DNA of 64,000 bases from Pusillimonas sp. T2 (GCF_002236805.1 NZ_NIQA01000005.1:109634-173633), one strand, 5' to 3'; shown: positions 52,950-63,425, numbered from the stretch's first letter. The notes: generated by a model from the letters alone, not told the origin. Program-made: numbers and translations.

Positions 52950-54368
52950 ATGAACACTGTTGCTGACACCAATTTCAAAGATTACATCGTTGCCGATATC
53001 GGGCTGGCTGGCTGGGGCCGTCGTGAGCTCGCCATTGCCGAAACCGAAATGCCCGGCTTGATGGCTACGCGTGAAGAATACGCTGCCGCGCAACCGCTTA
53101 AAGGCGCCCGTATCGCTGGCAGCCTGCACATGACCATCCAAACGGGTGTGCTTATCGAAACCCTGGTCGCCCTGGGTGCCGAAGTGCGGTGGGCATCGTG
53201 CAATATTTTCTCTACGCAAGATCACGCCGCTGCAGCTATTGCCGCTGCAGGCATTCCTGTGTTCGCCGTCAAGGGCGAAACCCTCGAAGAATACTGGCAG
53301 TACACCCACAAGCTGTTCGAGTGGCCCAATGGCCAGCAAGCCAACATGATTCTCGACGACGGCGGTGACGCCACGCTCATGCTGCATTTGGGTACCAAGG
53401 CCGAAAAAGATATTTCCGTTCTGGCTAACCCCGGTAGTGAAGAAGAGCGAGTGCTATTCGCCGCCATCAAGGCGCGTCTGGCTACTGACCCCACCTGGTA
53501 CTCGGTGCGTCTGGCACAAATCAAAGGGGTTACCGAAGAAACCACGACGGGCGTGAACCGTTTATATCAAATGGCCAAAAAAGGCGAACTGGCGTTTCCC
53601 GCCATCAACGTCAATGACTCGGTCACCAAGTCCAAATTCGACAACCTTTATGGTTGCCGCGAATCGCTGGTCGACGGCATCAAGCGCGCGACCGACGTCA
53701 TGGTCGCCGGCAAAATCGCTGTTGTTGTGGGTTTTGGCGACGTCGGTAAGGGTTGTGCCCAGGCGTTGGCCGCGCTGCGTGCCCAGGTTTGGGTTACCGA
53801 AATCGACCCTATCTGCGCCCTGCAGGCTTCAATGGAAGGCTACAAAGTGGTCACCATGGAAGAGGCCGCCGATAAAGCCGACATTTTCGTGACGGCCACC
53901 GGTAATTATCACGTCATTACCCGTGATCACATGGAGCGCATGAAAGACCAGGCCATCGTTTGCAATATCGGTCACTTCGATAACGAAATCGACGTTGCTG
54001 CTATCGAAGACCTCGAGTGGGAAGAGATCAAGCCCCAGGTCGATCACGTGATCTTCCCCGACGGCAAGCGCATTATTTTGTTGGCACAAGGCCGCTTGGT
54101 AAACCTGGGTTGCGCGACAGGCCACCCATCGTTCGTGATGTCGGCTTCGTTCACCAATCAAACCATCGCCCAAATCGAACTGTTTACCCGGGGTGACGCC
54201 TACAAAAAGGGCGAGGTTTATGTCTTGCCCAAGCACCTCGACGAAAAAGTCGCGCGTTTGCACCTTAAAAAGCTGGGCGTAAATCTCACCACGCTGTCCG
54301 AGCATCAGGCAGCTTACATTAACGTTTCGGTCGACGGCCCTTACAAGCCCGATCACTACCGTTATTAA
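52950..54368 (+). CDS. ahcY: S-adenosylhomocysteinase
   Basis: 472 residues from the ATG at 52950, with TAAGG 9 nt upstream; longer in-frame starts would run into the riboswitch. NAD-binding [33 protein letters not shown], the [14 protein letters not shown] opening and the C-terminal [27 protein letters not shown] (the Lys/Tyr that close the NAD site) are complete. It splits SAH to homocysteine and adenosine. Controlled by the SAH riboswitch; it leads the ahcY-membrane protein-metF unit. Confidence 0.98.
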   Translation: MNTVADTNFKDYIVADIGLAGWGRRELAIAETEMPGLMATREEYAAAQPLKGARIAGSLHMTIQTGVLIETLVALGAEVRWASCNIFSTQDHAAAAIAAAGIPVFAVKGETLEEYWQYTHKLFEWPNGQQANMILDDGGDATLMLHLGTKAEKDISVLANPGSEEERVLFAAIKARLATDPTWYSVRLAQIKGVTEETTTGVNRLYQMAKKGELAFPAINVNDSVTKSKFDNLYGCRESLVDGIKRATDVMVAGKIAVVVGFGDVGKGCAQALAALRAQVWVTEIDPICALQASMEGYKVVTMEEAADKADIFVTATGNYHVITRDHMERMKDQAIVCNIGHFDNEIDVAAIEDLEWEEIKPQVDHVIFPDGKRIILLAQGRLVNLGCATGHPSFVMSASFTNQTIAQIELFTRGDAYKKGEVYVLPKHLDEKVARLHLKKLGVNLTTLSEHQAAYINVSVDGPYKPDHYRY

Positions 54369-54394
54369 ACCTTGAACTTCAACGGAGGCTGACC

Positions 54395-54733
54395 ATGGAA
54401 ATTTTGCTGATATGGATTCTCAATGCAGTGGCACTGCTGGTCGTGGCGTATGTTCTGCCTGGTATCACGGTGGCATCGTTTGGATCGGCCCTCGTGGCCG
54501 CGCTGGTTCTAGGCTTGCTCAATACCCTGGTCAAGCCTCTGTTGGTTCTGTTGACACTGCCCATCACTATCGTGACCCTGGGGCTGTTTTTGCTGGTACT
54601 TAATGCGCTGGTGTTCTGGTTTGCCGGCTCCATTCTCAAAGGCTTCCAGGTCAATGGCTTTTGGTGGGCTTTGTTGGGTGCATTTGTATACAGTATTGTC
54701 TCGGGGCTCTTGTCCAGGTTGATTTCACAATGA
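54395..54733 (+). CDS. Four-helix membrane protein, phage-holin superfamily IV type
   Basis: 112 residues with four predicted membrane helices: EILLIWILNAVALLVVAYVLPG, ALVAALVLGLLNTLVKPLLVLL, PITIVTLGLFLLVLNALVFWFAG and FWWALLGAFVYSIVSGLLSRLI. This pattern is the widespread DUF that databases label as mycobacterial-type phage holin IV; it is a chromosomal housekeeping gene here, not a phage remnant. It lies between ahcY and metF with a 4-bp overlap onto metF, an arrangement common in Burkholderiales. Its role in the methionine cycle, if any, is unknown. Confidence 0.88.
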   Translation: MEILLIWILNAVALLVVAYVLPGITVASFGSALVAALVLGLLNTLVKPLLVLLTLPITIVTLGLFLLVLNALVFWFAGSILKGFQVNGFWWALLGAFVYSIVSGLLSRLISQ

Positions 54734-55569
54734 ATGCTTCCAAGGCGCTAAGCCTAGAGTTCTTTCCTCCGCGCGATGCCGCTGCCCAAGAAAAGCTGTC
54801 GGTGGCGGCGCGTCGGCTGTCGGCTTTAAACCCGGCGTACGTCAGCGTAACGTTTGGTGCCGGCGGTTCAACGCGCGAAGGCACTGCCGAGGCCGTTCGT
54901 CTGATGCAGGGTTTGGGGTTCGACGCCGCACCGCATTTGTCGTGTGTGGGCTCAACCCGAAGCGTACTGGCCGATATTCTCGATGCCTACCGCAACACTG
55001 GCGTACGGCGTGTGGTTGCCCTGCGTGGCGACCCACCTTCGGGCATGGGCATCGATAGCGGCGATTTGCATTATGCCGTCGACCTCGTTCGTTTTATTCG
55101 CGAGCACTCTGGCGACTGGTTCCACATCGAGGTAGCTGCTTATCCCGAAGTGCATCCGCAGGCCAAAAGTGCGCAGTCTGACCTTGATCATTTTGTCAGC
55201 AAGGTTAATGCGGGTGCCAATGCAGCCATTACGCAGTACTTCTTTAATGCCGACGCTTATTTCGACTTTGTCGACAGGGCGCAGGCCAAAGGGGTTAATG
55301 TTCCTATTGTGCCGGGCATCATGCCCATCACCAATCAGGTTCAGTTGTTGCGGTTCTCCGATATGTGCGGGGCCGAGGTTCCGCGCTGGATCCGTCAACG
55401 CCTGGCCGACTACCAGGGCGACTTGGCCTCGATCAAGGCCTTCGGTAAAGATGTCATTACGCAGATGTGTCAGCGTTTGCTCGATGGCGGAGCGCCTGGC
55501 CTGCACTTTTACACATTGAATACGGCAGAATCTACATTGGCCATTGCAAACGACCTGAAGCTGGGTTGA
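54730..55569 (+). CDS. metF: 5,10-methylenetetrahydrofolate reductase
   Basis: 279 residues; the ATG at 54730 overlaps the previous stop (ATGA). The beta/alpha barrel starts SLEFFPPRDAAAQEKL (with the catalytic Glu of EFFPP) and includes VALRGDPPSG for FAD/folate, and ITQYFFNADAYFDFVDRA. It makes 5-methyl-THF for homocysteine remethylation, closing the cycle begun by ahcY. A terminator follows. Confidence 0.96.
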   Translation: MNASKALSLEFFPPRDAAAQEKLSVAARRLSALNPAYVSVTFGAGGSTREGTAEAVRLMQGLGFDAAPHLSCVGSTRSVLADILDAYRNTGVRRVVALRGDPPSGMGIDSGDLHYAVDLVRFIREHSGDWFHIEVAAYPEVHPQAKSAQSDLDHFVSKVNAGANAAITQYFFNADAYFDFVDRAQAKGVNVPIVPGIMPITNQVQLLRFSDMCGAEVPRWIRQRLADYQGDLASIKAFGKDVITQMCQRLLDGGAPGLHFYTLNTAESTLAIANDLKLG

Positions 55570-55604
55570 AGCAGTTTTGGTTACGTAGTTGCCAGGCTAT
55601 GCCT

Positions 55605-55633
55605 AACGCCGGTACGGTTGTACCGGCGTTTTG
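55605..55633 (+). terminator. Terminator of the ahcY-metF operon
   Basis: An 11-bp perfect stem AACGCCGGTAC (55605-55615) with its complement (55620-55630) around a GGTT tetraloop, followed by TTTT G. Located 35 bp after metF. Confidence 0.85.
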
Positions 55634-55649
55634 TATTAGGCGGTTCTGA

Positions 55650-56285
55650 TTACTCGGGTAGTTTTAACGCCCAGCCTTTGTCTGTCAAAATGCCGTCCAG
55701 CCTGTAGTCGTGAGGATGAGGCTCGTAGACCACATCGTCCAGTCGGTCGATGTCGCCGCAAGCCCAAGCAATGCCCAGGGCTAAAAAGGTATGGCCTTGT
55801 GATTTCAGATTCGTCAGGGTGCGGTCGTAGTAGCCTTTGCCGTAACCCACGCGGTCGCCCTTGCGGGTAAAGCCCAGGGTAGGTACTAAAATAACGTCGG
55901 GTGGTGGCGCTGGTTTGCCTGTGGGCTCGGCAATGCCAAACGCGCCGGTCTGCATGTCGGTGTCCGGAGTCCATAACCGAAACGTCAGCGGTTGCTCGGG
56001 GCCGGTTACGACGGGTAACGATACCGTGATGTCTTCCTCCTCAACCCACTGGTATAACAGCGGCGTCAGGTCGGGCTCTTGAGCCATAGGCCAAAATGCA
56101 GCAATATTTTTAGGTGTGGGTTTGCCTGCTTTTTTTAGTGCGTCGCGCGTGGTGGCCAGCCAAGTAAACAGGCGTCCGCGCATCAGCAACGCACCACGTC
56201 GCGCCTCGTTTGGGTCCTGGGCTAAACGTAACGCTTTCAGGCGGTCTCGCAGGGCCGGCGTCTTATTCTCTATACTGTTGCTCAT
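55650..56285 (-). CDS. ygfA: 5-formyltetrahydrofolate cyclo-ligase
   Basis: 211 residues from the ATG at 56285 (MSNSIENKTPALRDRLKALRLA). The ATP-binding and catalytic motif RVGYGKGYYDRTLTNLKSQGHTFLALGIAW and the preceding PDVILVPTLGFTRKGD are diagnostic. It turns 5-formyl-THF into 5,10-methenyl-THF, linking it to metF by pathway although it lies on the opposite strand. The start is 27 bp from the divergent lytic transglycosylase. Confidence 0.93.
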   Translation of the reverse strand: MSNSIENKTPALRDRLKALRLAQDPNEARRGALLMRGRLFTWLATTRDALKKAGKPTPKNIAAFWPMAQEPDLTPLLYQWVEEEDITVSLPVVTGPEQPLTFRLWTPDTDMQTGAFGIAEPTGKPAPPPDVILVPTLGFTRKGDRVGYGKGYYDRTLTNLKSQGHTFLALGIAWACGDIDRLDDVVYEPHPHDYRLDGILTDKGWALKLPE

Positions 56286-56312
56286 GGCGGTTACTTCGTA
56301 AGGTTGTTCAAG

Positions 56313-58334
56313 ATGGTGTTCAAGCAGTCCCAACGGTATCAGAAATTGTTTCGTCGTGCCGGTATCGCCCTAGCGGGCTTGGTGGTAGCCGCCAGTGTGG
56401 CGTCTGTCCCGGCAAAAGCTCAGTCTTCAGCCCCGGTCGAAGTCATCCGCATTACCACGCAAACCGATGCCCCGCTGCAAGCGGTCATCGATGCGCGCGA
56501 CGCTATGCAAAGCAAGCAATGGGGGCGTCTCGAGGCCTTGGCATCGGTCGCAAGTCAAGAGCCCTTATTGGGTTCTTACGCCGAGTACTGGTTGTTGCGT
56601 CGGCAATTACAAGACCCGACATCGCCTGTGCCCACCGAGCGTCTTCAGCGCTTCATGGCCACCAATAAAGATGCTTATCTGGCCGATCGCATCCGGGCCG
56701 ATTGGGTAGTCGCCGCAGCGCGCACCGGCGACTATCGCCAAGCCTTGGCGTTGGAGCCGGTGGTAGCCAGCAATGCGATGGTCGACTGCGCGGTACTGCT
56801 GTCGCGTCATATGACCGGTCAGCCGGTTAACGCGCAAGTGGCCGTCGATACCTTCCGGCCGGTCAGCACGTGCTGGATGATGCTCGATCAACTTGTTGAT
56901 AGCAACGTGGTCATCTGGAAGCACTTGCAGCCTATGCTGCGCGATACGCTTGAAACCAATAAAACGGGCGATGCGCAACGGTTGGCTGCACTGATGTTTA
57001 ATGCGGTGCAAATGAAGTCATATGCCGCGCTCATGAAAAATCCCAAGCAGTGGCTGTCTACACAGTCAACGCCGCGCACGCGTGAAGACTTCGAGCTGGT
57101 GACCTTGGCTTTGTCGCGCCTGGCGCGCGGCGATCGCGATGCCGAAACGGCTTATATCCAGCAGCGTTGGGCCAATGTCATCTCGAAGGCCGATATGCAA
57201 TGGGTGTGGGGGCAGTTTGGGTTGGTGTCGGCGCTCAATGTCGAGCCCGAAGCCGTCACTTGGTATCGACAGTCGGGCAATATTCCTAAAAGCGATTACA
57301 ACCATGCCTGGGAAGTGCGCTCCGAGCTTCGGCAGGTGCCTATCGACTGGAAGCAGGTGGGTAACGCGATTCGCAAAATGACAGCGCGCCAGCAGGCCGA
57401 GCCGGTATGGGTGTACTGGTATGCGCGTTCTTTGGCAGCTGTAGGAAATGAGCAGGCAGCAACCAAGTTATATCAGTCTATTCTGGGCGATTACGGGTTT
57501 TATGGGCAGTTGGCCCACGAAGAGCTGGGTATGCCTATAGCCATGCCGCCAAAGCCGGCTCCGGTAACGCCCGACGAACTCGCTCAGGCACAGGCAAACC
57601 CTGGGTTGCAAAGGGCCATCAAACTTTTCGATCTGGGGTGGCGGGCCGAGGCTGTGCCCGAATGGAATTTCACCCTTCGGGGCATGACCGATCGCCAGTT
57701 GCTGGCCGCGGCCGAACTGGCACGCGAAGAGCAGATCTTTGACCGGGTCGTCAATACGTCGCTGCAAACCACTGAACTGGCCGACTTTTCGCAACGCTTT
57801 GTCGCGCCATTCGAGGGGCGCGTCAGCCAGAAAGCGCGCGAAATCAATCTTGATCCTGCCTGGGTCTATGGTCTTATCCGTCAAGAGTCCCGGTTTATCA
57901 CCGATGCCCGGTCGCGGGTGGGCGCGTCGGGTCTGATGCAGCTGATGCCGGCAACAGCGCGCTGGGTGGCTAAAAAAATCGGCATGACCGACTTTAAGCC
58001 GTCGTCGGTCAATGATTTCGAAGTGAATACGATTCTGGGCACGCAATACTTGCGCATGGTGCTCGAAGATCTGGGCGGTTCCCAGGTGCTCGCAACTGCA
58101 GGGTATAACGCGGGGCCGGGTCGTTCCATTCAGTGGCGCGCCAAGTTGCGTGGGCCGGTCGAAGGGGCGATATTTGCCGAGACTATCCCGTTCACCGAGA
58201 CGCGGCTCTATGTCAAAAACGTGTTGTCCAATGCCGTGTACTACGACATGCTCTTTAGCGGGAAGTCGCAATCGCTCAAGGCGCGCTTAGGTACCATTAG
58301 CCCGAAGCCGCGCCGGGGTACAGGCCTGCCGTAA
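56313..58334 (+). CDS. slt: Soluble lytic murein transglycosylase (Slt70 family)
   Basis: 673 residues from the ATG at 56313 (AAGG upstream). The signal peptide [20 protein letters not shown] precedes a long helical superhelix (about 60-480) and a C-terminal SLT domain: catalytic Glu525 in IRQESRF, then [20 protein letters not shown] and [13 protein letters not shown]. It cleaves glycan strands to 1,6-anhydroMurNAc in the periplasm. The stop overlaps the cca start (TAATG). Confidence 0.95.
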   Translation: MVFKQSQRYQKLFRRAGIALAGLVVAASVASVPAKAQSSAPVEVIRITTQTDAPLQAVIDARDAMQSKQWGRLEALASVASQEPLLGSYAEYWLLRRQLQDPTSPVPTERLQRFMATNKDAYLADRIRADWVVAAARTGDYRQALALEPVVASNAMVDCAVLLSRHMTGQPVNAQVAVDTFRPVSTCWMMLDQLVDSNVVIWKHLQPMLRDTLETNKTGDAQRLAALMFNAVQMKSYAALMKNPKQWLSTQSTPRTREDFELVTLALSRLARGDRDAETAYIQQRWANVISKADMQWVWGQFGLVSALNVEPEAVTWYRQSGNIPKSDYNHAWEVRSELRQVPIDWKQVGNAIRKMTARQQAEPVWVYWYARSLAAVGNEQAATKLYQSILGDYGFYGQLAHEELGMPIAMPPKPAPVTPDELAQAQANPGLQRAIKLFDLGWRAEAVPEWNFTLRGMTDRQLLAAAELAREEQIFDRVVNTSLQTTELADFSQRFVAPFEGRVSQKAREINLDPAWVYGLIRQESRFITDARSRVGASGLMQLMPATARWVAKKIGMTDFKPSSVNDFEVNTILGTQYLRMVLEDLGGSQVLATAGYNAGPGRSIQWRAKLRGPVEGAIFAETIPFTETRLYVKNVLSNAVYYDMLFSGKSQSLKARLGTISPKPRRGTGLP

Positions 58335-59509
58335 TGACCAGGTTTTTACCGCTGCCGGTCGCTGAGCCCGATCCGGTTACCAACGGGTTGCAGGTATACA
58401 TTGTCGGGGGCGCTGTACGCGACGCTTTGTTGGGGTTGCCGGCCGGAGACCGCGACTGGGTGGTTGTCGGCGCGACTCCCGAAGCCATGTCGGCGCGCGG
58501 GTTTGTGCCGGTCGGTGGCGACTTCCCTGTCTTCTTGCACCCGGTTACCAAAGAAGAGTATGCGCTTGCGCGTACTGAACGAAAGTCGGGGCGGGGGTAT
58601 CAGGGGTTCACGTTTTATACCGGCGCCGATGTCTCTTTGGCCGACGATCTGCGTCGGCGCGATCTCACCGTTAACGCGATTGCCCAAACGCCACAAGGCC
58701 AATTGGTCGATCCGCTCAATGGTCTGGCCGATATCCAGGCTCGCGTCCTGCGCCATGTCGGCGACGCGTTTGTCGAAGACCCCGTCCGGTTGTTGCGGCT
58801 GGCGCGTTTTGCGGCGCGTTTCGCCGACTTTTCCATAGCGCCCGAAACCCTCGCCCTGGCGCAGCGTCTGGTGGCCGAGGGGGAGGTCGACGCTCTTGTT
58901 CCAGAGCGGGTATGGCGTGAGATGGCGAAGGGGCTGATGAGCGCGCACCCGGAACGAATGTTCGAGGTGCTGCGTAACACCGGTGCGTTGCAGCGCGTCA
59001 TGCCAGGTTTTGTCTTCGATGTGCGACTAGCCGAAAGGCTTGAGTGTGCTTCTGCGAGTCGGTTGTCCTTGGCGGGGCGATTTGCACTTGCCGTGCTTCA
59101 TAGCCCTTCGCCCGAGACGCTGGCCCGACACTTGCGTGCACCCGTCGAGGTGGTGGATTACAGCCGCTTGTTGCCGTGTATCGTTGCGTGGCAGTGCGGT
59201 ACTGCCCTTGGCGAGGCGGGTATGCCAGCAAAGGCTGGCAAGGCGTCGCCTGAAAGCGTTTTGACCCTTATCGAGCAGGCCGACGGCTTGCGCAAACCCG
59301 ATCGCTTTCAAGCGTTGCTGCAGGCGGCGGCGTGTACCTGCCAAGAGGAGCAGTCGACGATGTCAATGGCTCAATGGTTGACGTGCCTGGCTAAGGTGCA
59401 CGACGTTGATGCCGGTGCAGTGGCACGATCTTGCGCGGGCCGGCCTGCGCAAATTAAAGCCGCGGTGCGGGAAGCGCGTTTGGCGGCCCTTGAAGGTCTG
59501 GTGTCTTAG
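58334..59509 (+). CDS. cca: CCA-adding tRNA nucleotidyltransferase
   Basis: 391 residues. The nucleotidyltransferase core is [34 protein letters not shown], with the metal-binding DRD, then [57 protein letters not shown]. The HD phosphohydrolase motifs of E. coli Cca are not evident. The ATG at 58334 overlaps the slt stop; the 18 residues before LQVYIVGG are extra relative to most homologues, so a TTG at 58388 is a possible alternative start. All encoded tRNAs, including the tRNA-Thr here, already carry CCA, so repair is the likely main task. Confidence 0.94.
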   Translation: MTRFLPLPVAEPDPVTNGLQVYIVGGAVRDALLGLPAGDRDWVVVGATPEAMSARGFVPVGGDFPVFLHPVTKEEYALARTERKSGRGYQGFTFYTGADVSLADDLRRRDLTVNAIAQTPQGQLVDPLNGLADIQARVLRHVGDAFVEDPVRLLRLARFAARFADFSIAPETLALAQRLVAEGEVDALVPERVWREMAKGLMSAHPERMFEVLRNTGALQRVMPGFVFDVRLAERLECASASRLSLAGRFALAVLHSPSPETLARHLRAPVEVVDYSRLLPCIVAWQCGTALGEAGMPAKAGKASPESVLTLIEQADGLRKPDRFQALLQAAACTCQEEQSTMSMAQWLTCLAKVHDVDAGAVARSCAGRPAQIKAAVREARLAALEGLVS

Positions 59510-59549
59510 CCAGTGATGACGACTTCGATGTGGTGGTAATGCCAGTCAG

Positions 59550-60950
59550 TCAGAGCCGGTCGCGGCGGTCGCCTTGCATAAAGCCAAGCAGCGGGCCGTC
59601 GATGTCTTTACCAATTGCCAGCACCTTGAATAATTCGCCCATCTCGGCTTCTGACAACAGTTTTTGTACAGGCCCTATTTGGCGGGCATGCGCCACCGGG
59701 TCGGCTGGGTCGATGTCGGCAATAAGCGCTGGCAGCCCGGCGTTGATCAGGAAGCGCGCCTGAGACGTATAGCCCAGGACGTCGAGCCCGCCCTCCAGCG
59801 CTGCGTCGGCCATGGCGGTAAAGTCGACGTGGGCGGTGATGTCTTGCAGGCCAGGGTATAAAAACGGGTTGGCATGTGCCTGGTGCCGGTAATGGCACAT
59901 CAGCGTGCCTTCAGCGCGTTGCGGGTGGTAATACTCGTGACGAGGAAAACCGTAGTCAATAAGCAGTGCGGCCCCTTTGTGCAGCCAATCACCCATGCCC
60001 GCTACCCACGCCTCGGCCTGCAGGTTGACCTCGGAGCGGTAGCCCGGTAACGCCGGCATGCGACTGCCTACCAGCTTTTGCAGACGAGGTGATGCCGCGC
60101 GCACGGCCCATTCGAAGTCGTCGTTATATGTAACGCCCATTTCCTGCAGTTTCCCGCTCTCATCCCATTGGAACAGGGTGACTGGCATAGCGTCCATGAC
60201 TTCGTTGGCAATAACGCAACCTTCGAAGGCCTCGGGAAGCTGGTCGAGCCAGACCACGTTGGCGTCAGTGTCGGCAAGACGCGCTTGCTGCCGTGATTTC
60301 AGGTCGGCCGAGACCTCGATAATGGTGTACGAGGGTTGTATGCCCAACTGTTGCAAGGCCGGAATAAGTGACGCAGCCAGTGCACCAGAGCCTGCGCCGA
60401 ATTCGAGCACTTGGTTTGTTTTTGTTTGCTGCAACACCTGGGCGATTTGCCGCGCCAGGGTCTGGCCGAAAAACGGCGAGAGTTCGGGCGCCGTAGTGAA
60501 GTCGCCCACTGGCAGGTTGCTGCCAAATTTTTCTGTACCGGCGACGTAATAGCCCAGCCCGGGCGCGTAGAGCGCCGATTGCATCCACTGATCGAATGGC
60601 AAAAACCCATTAGATGCCGCTTTGATTTGCGCTTCGAGAAGCCGGTGCAGGGCGGCGCTGTGCTGCGCGGCGGCGGGGTCTGGTTCGGGAAGCGAAGACG
60701 ACATGGGGGATTTGGATGTTGGTGTCCGTGTTGACGGCGATGGTGAGCGTGCTGCAGCTGCCGTAGCGGGTGCGGTAGTGCTCGGGGGCTGCGCTTGTTG
60801 CTTTAACAAGTGCAGGGAATACAGCATAGAGACCATAAAACCCGCAAGCAGGCCGACTGCCGCCGCGACAACAAAGTTGTCGAAGATGAACCAAAGAATG
60901 ATTGCCAGCAGCAGCGACAGGAAAACGGGTTTAGTGGCCAGTTGCTTCAT
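59550..60950 (-). CDS. SAM-dependent methyltransferase (DUF185/NDUFAF7 type) with N-terminal membrane hairpin
   Basis: 466 residues. From about residue 100 it is a standard COG1565 methyltransferase: GFLPFDQWMQSALYAPGLGYY, DFTTAPELSPFFGQTLARQ, SAM loop LEFGAGSGALAASLIPAL and VIANEVMDAMPV. The human relative NDUFAF7 methylates an arginine in a complex I subunit; the bacterial target is unproven. Ahead of this lies an unusual part: two hydrophobic helices (PVFLSLLLAIILWFIFDNFVVAAAVGLLAGFMVSMLY) and a Pro/Ser/Thr linker (50-83). An internal Met83 could start a normal-length enzyme but has no ribosome site, so a membrane-tethered form is plausible. Convergent with cca. Confidence 0.83.
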   Translation of the reverse strand: MKQLATKPVFLSLLLAIILWFIFDNFVVAAAVGLLAGFMVSMLYSLHLLKQQAQPPSTTAPATAAAARSPSPSTRTPTSKSPMSSSLPEPDPAAAQHSAALHRLLEAQIKAASNGFLPFDQWMQSALYAPGLGYYVAGTEKFGSNLPVGDFTTAPELSPFFGQTLARQIAQVLQQTKTNQVLEFGAGSGALAASLIPALQQLGIQPSYTIIEVSADLKSRQQARLADTDANVVWLDQLPEAFEGCVIANEVMDAMPVTLFQWDESGKLQEMGVTYNDDFEWAVRAASPRLQKLVGSRMPALPGYRSEVNLQAEAWVAGMGDWLHKGAALLIDYGFPRHEYYHPQRAEGTLMCHYRHQAHANPFLYPGLQDITAHVDFTAMADAALEGGLDVLGYTSQARFLINAGLPALIADIDPADPVAHARQIGPVQKLLSEAEMGELFKVLAIGKDIDGPLLGFMQGDRRDRL

Positions 60951-60998
60951 AGCGCCCGATTTTACGCGTAAAAAGTGCGTGCTAAATCGGGCGGTCGA

Positions 60999-61637
60999 TC
61001 AGGCCAGTTCTGCGGCGCTTTGCATGGCTTCACGCCCCAGCTTTTGCGCCAAGGCGATTTCTGCCACATGACGGCCCTGGAAGCGGGCGCCTTCAAGCTC
61101 AACGGCGCTGGGTTGGCGGCTGCCGTCGCCGTTGGCAATGGTAGACGCCCCATAGGGTGTGCCGCCGTTGACCTGGTCATTGAGAGTTTGACCTTGGAAT
61201 GAGTAGGGCAGGCCAACTACTGCCATGCCGTGATGCAAAAGTACGGTATGGAAGGACAGCAGTGTGGCTTCTTGGCCGCCATGTTGAGTGGCGGTCGATG
61301 TGAACACGCTGCCAACTTTTCCGATCAGCTTGCCTTGTGCCCACAGGCCACCGGTCTGATCCAGGAAGTTTTTCATCTGCGAGGACATCATGCCGAAACG
61401 GGTCGGCGTGCCGAAAATAATGGCGTCATAGTCCGCTAGTTCGGCCGGCGAGGCTACGGGCGCGGCCTGGTCCACTTTAAAGTGGTTGTTGCGCGCTACG
61501 TCTTCGGGTACCAGCTCGGGTACGCGTTTGACGTCGACCTGAGTGCCGGCAACCGTGCGTGCGCCTTCGGCAACGGCGTTTGCCAGGGTTTCAATATGGC
61601 CATAGGCCGAGTAGTACAGCACCAATACTTTAGACAT
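60999..61637 (-). CDS. wrbA: NAD(P)H:quinone oxidoreductase WrbA
   Basis: 212 residues. The FMN phosphate loop [50 protein letters not shown], and [25 protein letters not shown] are typical of the type IV flavoprotein WrbA. It reduces quinones by two electrons and avoids semiquinone. It is about 10 residues longer than E. coli WrbA. It lies 72 bp after the pirin gene on the same strand, so both probably answer to the divergent LysR. Confidence 0.95.
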   Translation of the reverse strand: MSKVLVLYYSAYGHIETLANAVAEGARTVAGTQVDVKRVPELVPEDVARNNHFKVDQAAPVASPAELADYDAIIFGTPTRFGMMSSQMKNFLDQTGGLWAQGKLIGKVGSVFTSTATQHGGQEATLLSFHTVLLHHGMAVVGLPYSFQGQTLNDQVNGGTPYGASTIANGDGSRQPSAVELEGARFQGRHVAEIALAQKLGREAMQSAAELA

Positions 61638-61709
61638 GTGAAATTTCCTTATAAAGAAACTGGGGTTGATGTTGTTGCGGTAGCAAGGCCAGGCCTTGCG
61701 GTTTGGTGT

Positions 61710-62408
61710 TCAAGGAAGGTCAAAGACCAGGACTTCGGCCCCGCCCCCGTTATCCAGGGTTAGCGTCGATTCGCCCAAAATCCGGGCGCCGTCGCCGGCT
61801 TTCAAGGCATGGCCGTTTAGCGTGACCTTACCTTTGGCGACATGCACGTAACCGTGTCGCGCTGGGTCGATGGGCTTCGTTATGGCGTCGTTGTCGTCAA
61901 GCAAGGCCGCATAAATGCGTGCGTCCTGACGTATTTTCAAAGCGCCGTCTTCACCCTCTGGCGAGACCAACAAACGAAGCTGTCCACGCTTTTCATCTTC
62001 TGTAAAAAAGCGTTCCTGGTAGCCTGGCGCGGTTTCTGTTTCATTAGGCGTGATCCAGATTTGCAGAAAATGAGTGGGCGCCTCTTGCGAGCCATTGAAT
62101 TCGCTATGCCGGATACCCGTGCCAGCGCTCATCAGCTGAACGTCGCCAGGACGTAAAATCGAGCCCGATCCCAAAGAGTCTTTGTGAGCCAAAGCGCCTT
62201 CAAGCACGTACGAAAAAATTTCCATGTTGCGATGGCCGTGCGCGCCAAAACCCTGAGCGGGTGCGACAGTATCGTCGTTGATGACACGCAGTGCACTCCA
62301 GCCCATTTGATCGGGGTCGTAGTAGTTGGCAAACGAAAATGTATGGTGGCTGTTGAGCCAGCCGTGGTTGGCGTGGCCGCGGTCTTCAGCTTTGCGAATC
62401 TCGATCAT
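61710..62408 (-). CDS. Pirin-family protein (YhaK-type bicupin)
   Basis: 232 residues. The cupin metal site is PAQGFGAHGHRNMEIFSYVLEGALAHKDSLG with His and Glu ligands, and MSAGTGIRHSEFN supplies another His; the second cupin is degenerate. YhaK-type pirins are redox-sensitive or have quercetinase-like activity; the role here is unknown. Together with wrbA and a LysR the set looks like a response to quinones or electrophiles. Confidence 0.9.
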   Translation of the reverse strand: MIEIRKAEDRGHANHGWLNSHHTFSFANYYDPDQMGWSALRVINDDTVAPAQGFGAHGHRNMEIFSYVLEGALAHKDSLGSGSILRPGDVQLMSAGTGIRHSEFNGSQEAPTHFLQIWITPNETETAPGYQERFFTEDEKRGQLRLLVSPEGEDGALKIRQDARIYAALLDDNDAITKPIDPARHGYVHVAKGKVTLNGHALKAGDGARILGESTLTLDNGGGAEVLVFDLP

Positions 62409-62475
62409 TTGGGCCTCCGGGCTTGTTTCGTTGAGTGACGTTATGGCTATTTTATGGTCAAATGAATAGATAAAA

Positions 62476-62507
62476 AATCGCTAAATTACGATTAAAATAA
62501 TCGAATT
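62476..62507. promoter_or_regulatory. Nested inverted repeats, probable LysR operator
   Basis: In the AT-rich pirin/LysR gap, AATCG-N8-CGATT (62476-62493) shares its right arm with CGATT-N5-AATCG (62489-62503). Such overlapping half-sites, directly ahead of a divergent LysR gene (start 62529), are typical of an operator for its own regulator. Confidence 0.5.
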
Positions 62508-62528
62508 TTTAGATGTAAAGGTAGGTGG

Positions 62529-63425
62529 ATGAAAACAACGTTAGAGCAATGGCGGGCCTTTCAGGCGGTGGTCGAATATGGCGGCTATGCTCAGGCGGCC
62601 GAACGGCTTCATCGCAGTCAGTCATCCATCAGTTATCTGGTGGGGAAGTTGCAAGAACAGCTGGGTGTTGTGCTGCTTGAAGTTCAGGGGCGTAAGGCCG
62701 AACTCACCGAGGCAGGCAGGGTATTGCTCGAATACGCGCAAAGCTTGCTGTCAGAAGCCAACGGCATCGAAACCCTTGCGCAGCGCATCGGTGAAGGATG
62801 GGAGACCACGCTCAAGCTGGTGGTGGATGCGGCATTTCCCACGCAAGCATTGGTCGAAACCATGCACCAGTTCAATGGCCGTGCGCCGGCGACTCGCGTT
62901 CAGCTCACCGAAGTCGTTTTGTCGGGTGCCGAAGACGCCGTACTGGAACAGCAGGCCGATATCGCGATCTCGGCGCATGTGCCTGTTGGTCGGCTGGGGC
63001 AGAAGCTTTGCGACATCGAGTTTGTTGCTGTGGCCCGCTTTGATCACCCCTTGCATCAGTTGGGGCGGATGCTGACCGAGCACGACCTGAAAAGCCATTT
63101 GCATGTGGTGGTGCGCGATTCAGGCATGAAGCAACCGCGAAACGAAGGCTGGCTGGGATCGTCGCACAGGTGGACCGTAAGTGGCTTTCCTGCCTCGCGG
63201 GCCATGGTGGTGGGTGGGCTGGCTTTTGCCTGGTTACCCACGCATATTGTGCAGCCCGATCTTGATGCTGGCGTACTGGTGCCACTTGCTTTGGGGCCGT
63301 ATCAGCGGCGTTTTGGGGCGCTGTTTCTTATTTACGGGAACCCCGATCGCATCGGCCCCGCCACTGCTTTGCTGGCGCAGCTCTTGCAAGAAACCGTCAG
63401 GGCGAGATGTCCTGTGCCGCAATAA
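62529..63425 (+). CDS. LysR-family regulator, probable controller of pirin and wrbA
   Basis: 298 residues. The winged helix opens MKTTLEQWRAFQAVVEYGGYAQAAERLHRSQSSISYLVGKLQEQL, with the effector domain from about residue 92. It resembles the LysR group that controls quinone/aldehyde response genes. The start is 121 bp from the divergent pirin gene. A terminator with two hairpins lies just downstream. Confidence 0.92.
   Translation: MKTTLEQWRAFQAVVEYGGYAQAAERLHRSQSSISYLVGKLQEQLGVVLLEVQGRKAELTEAGRVLLEYAQSLLSEANGIETLAQRIGEGWETTLKLVVDAAFPTQALVETMHQFNGRAPATRVQLTEVVLSGAEDAVLEQQADIAISAHVPVGRLGQKLCDIEFVAVARFDHPLHQLGRMLTEHDLKSHLHVVVRDSGMKQPRNEGWLGSSHRWTVSGFPASRAMVVGGLAFAWLPTHIVQPDLDAGVLVPLALGPYQRRFGALFLIYGNPDRIGPATALLAQLLQETVRARCPVPQ

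Noticed and set aside
54395..54733. Phage remnant because of the holin label
   Set aside because: The gene sits between ahcY and metF with coupled starts and is a common chromosomal membrane protein; no other phage gene is near.
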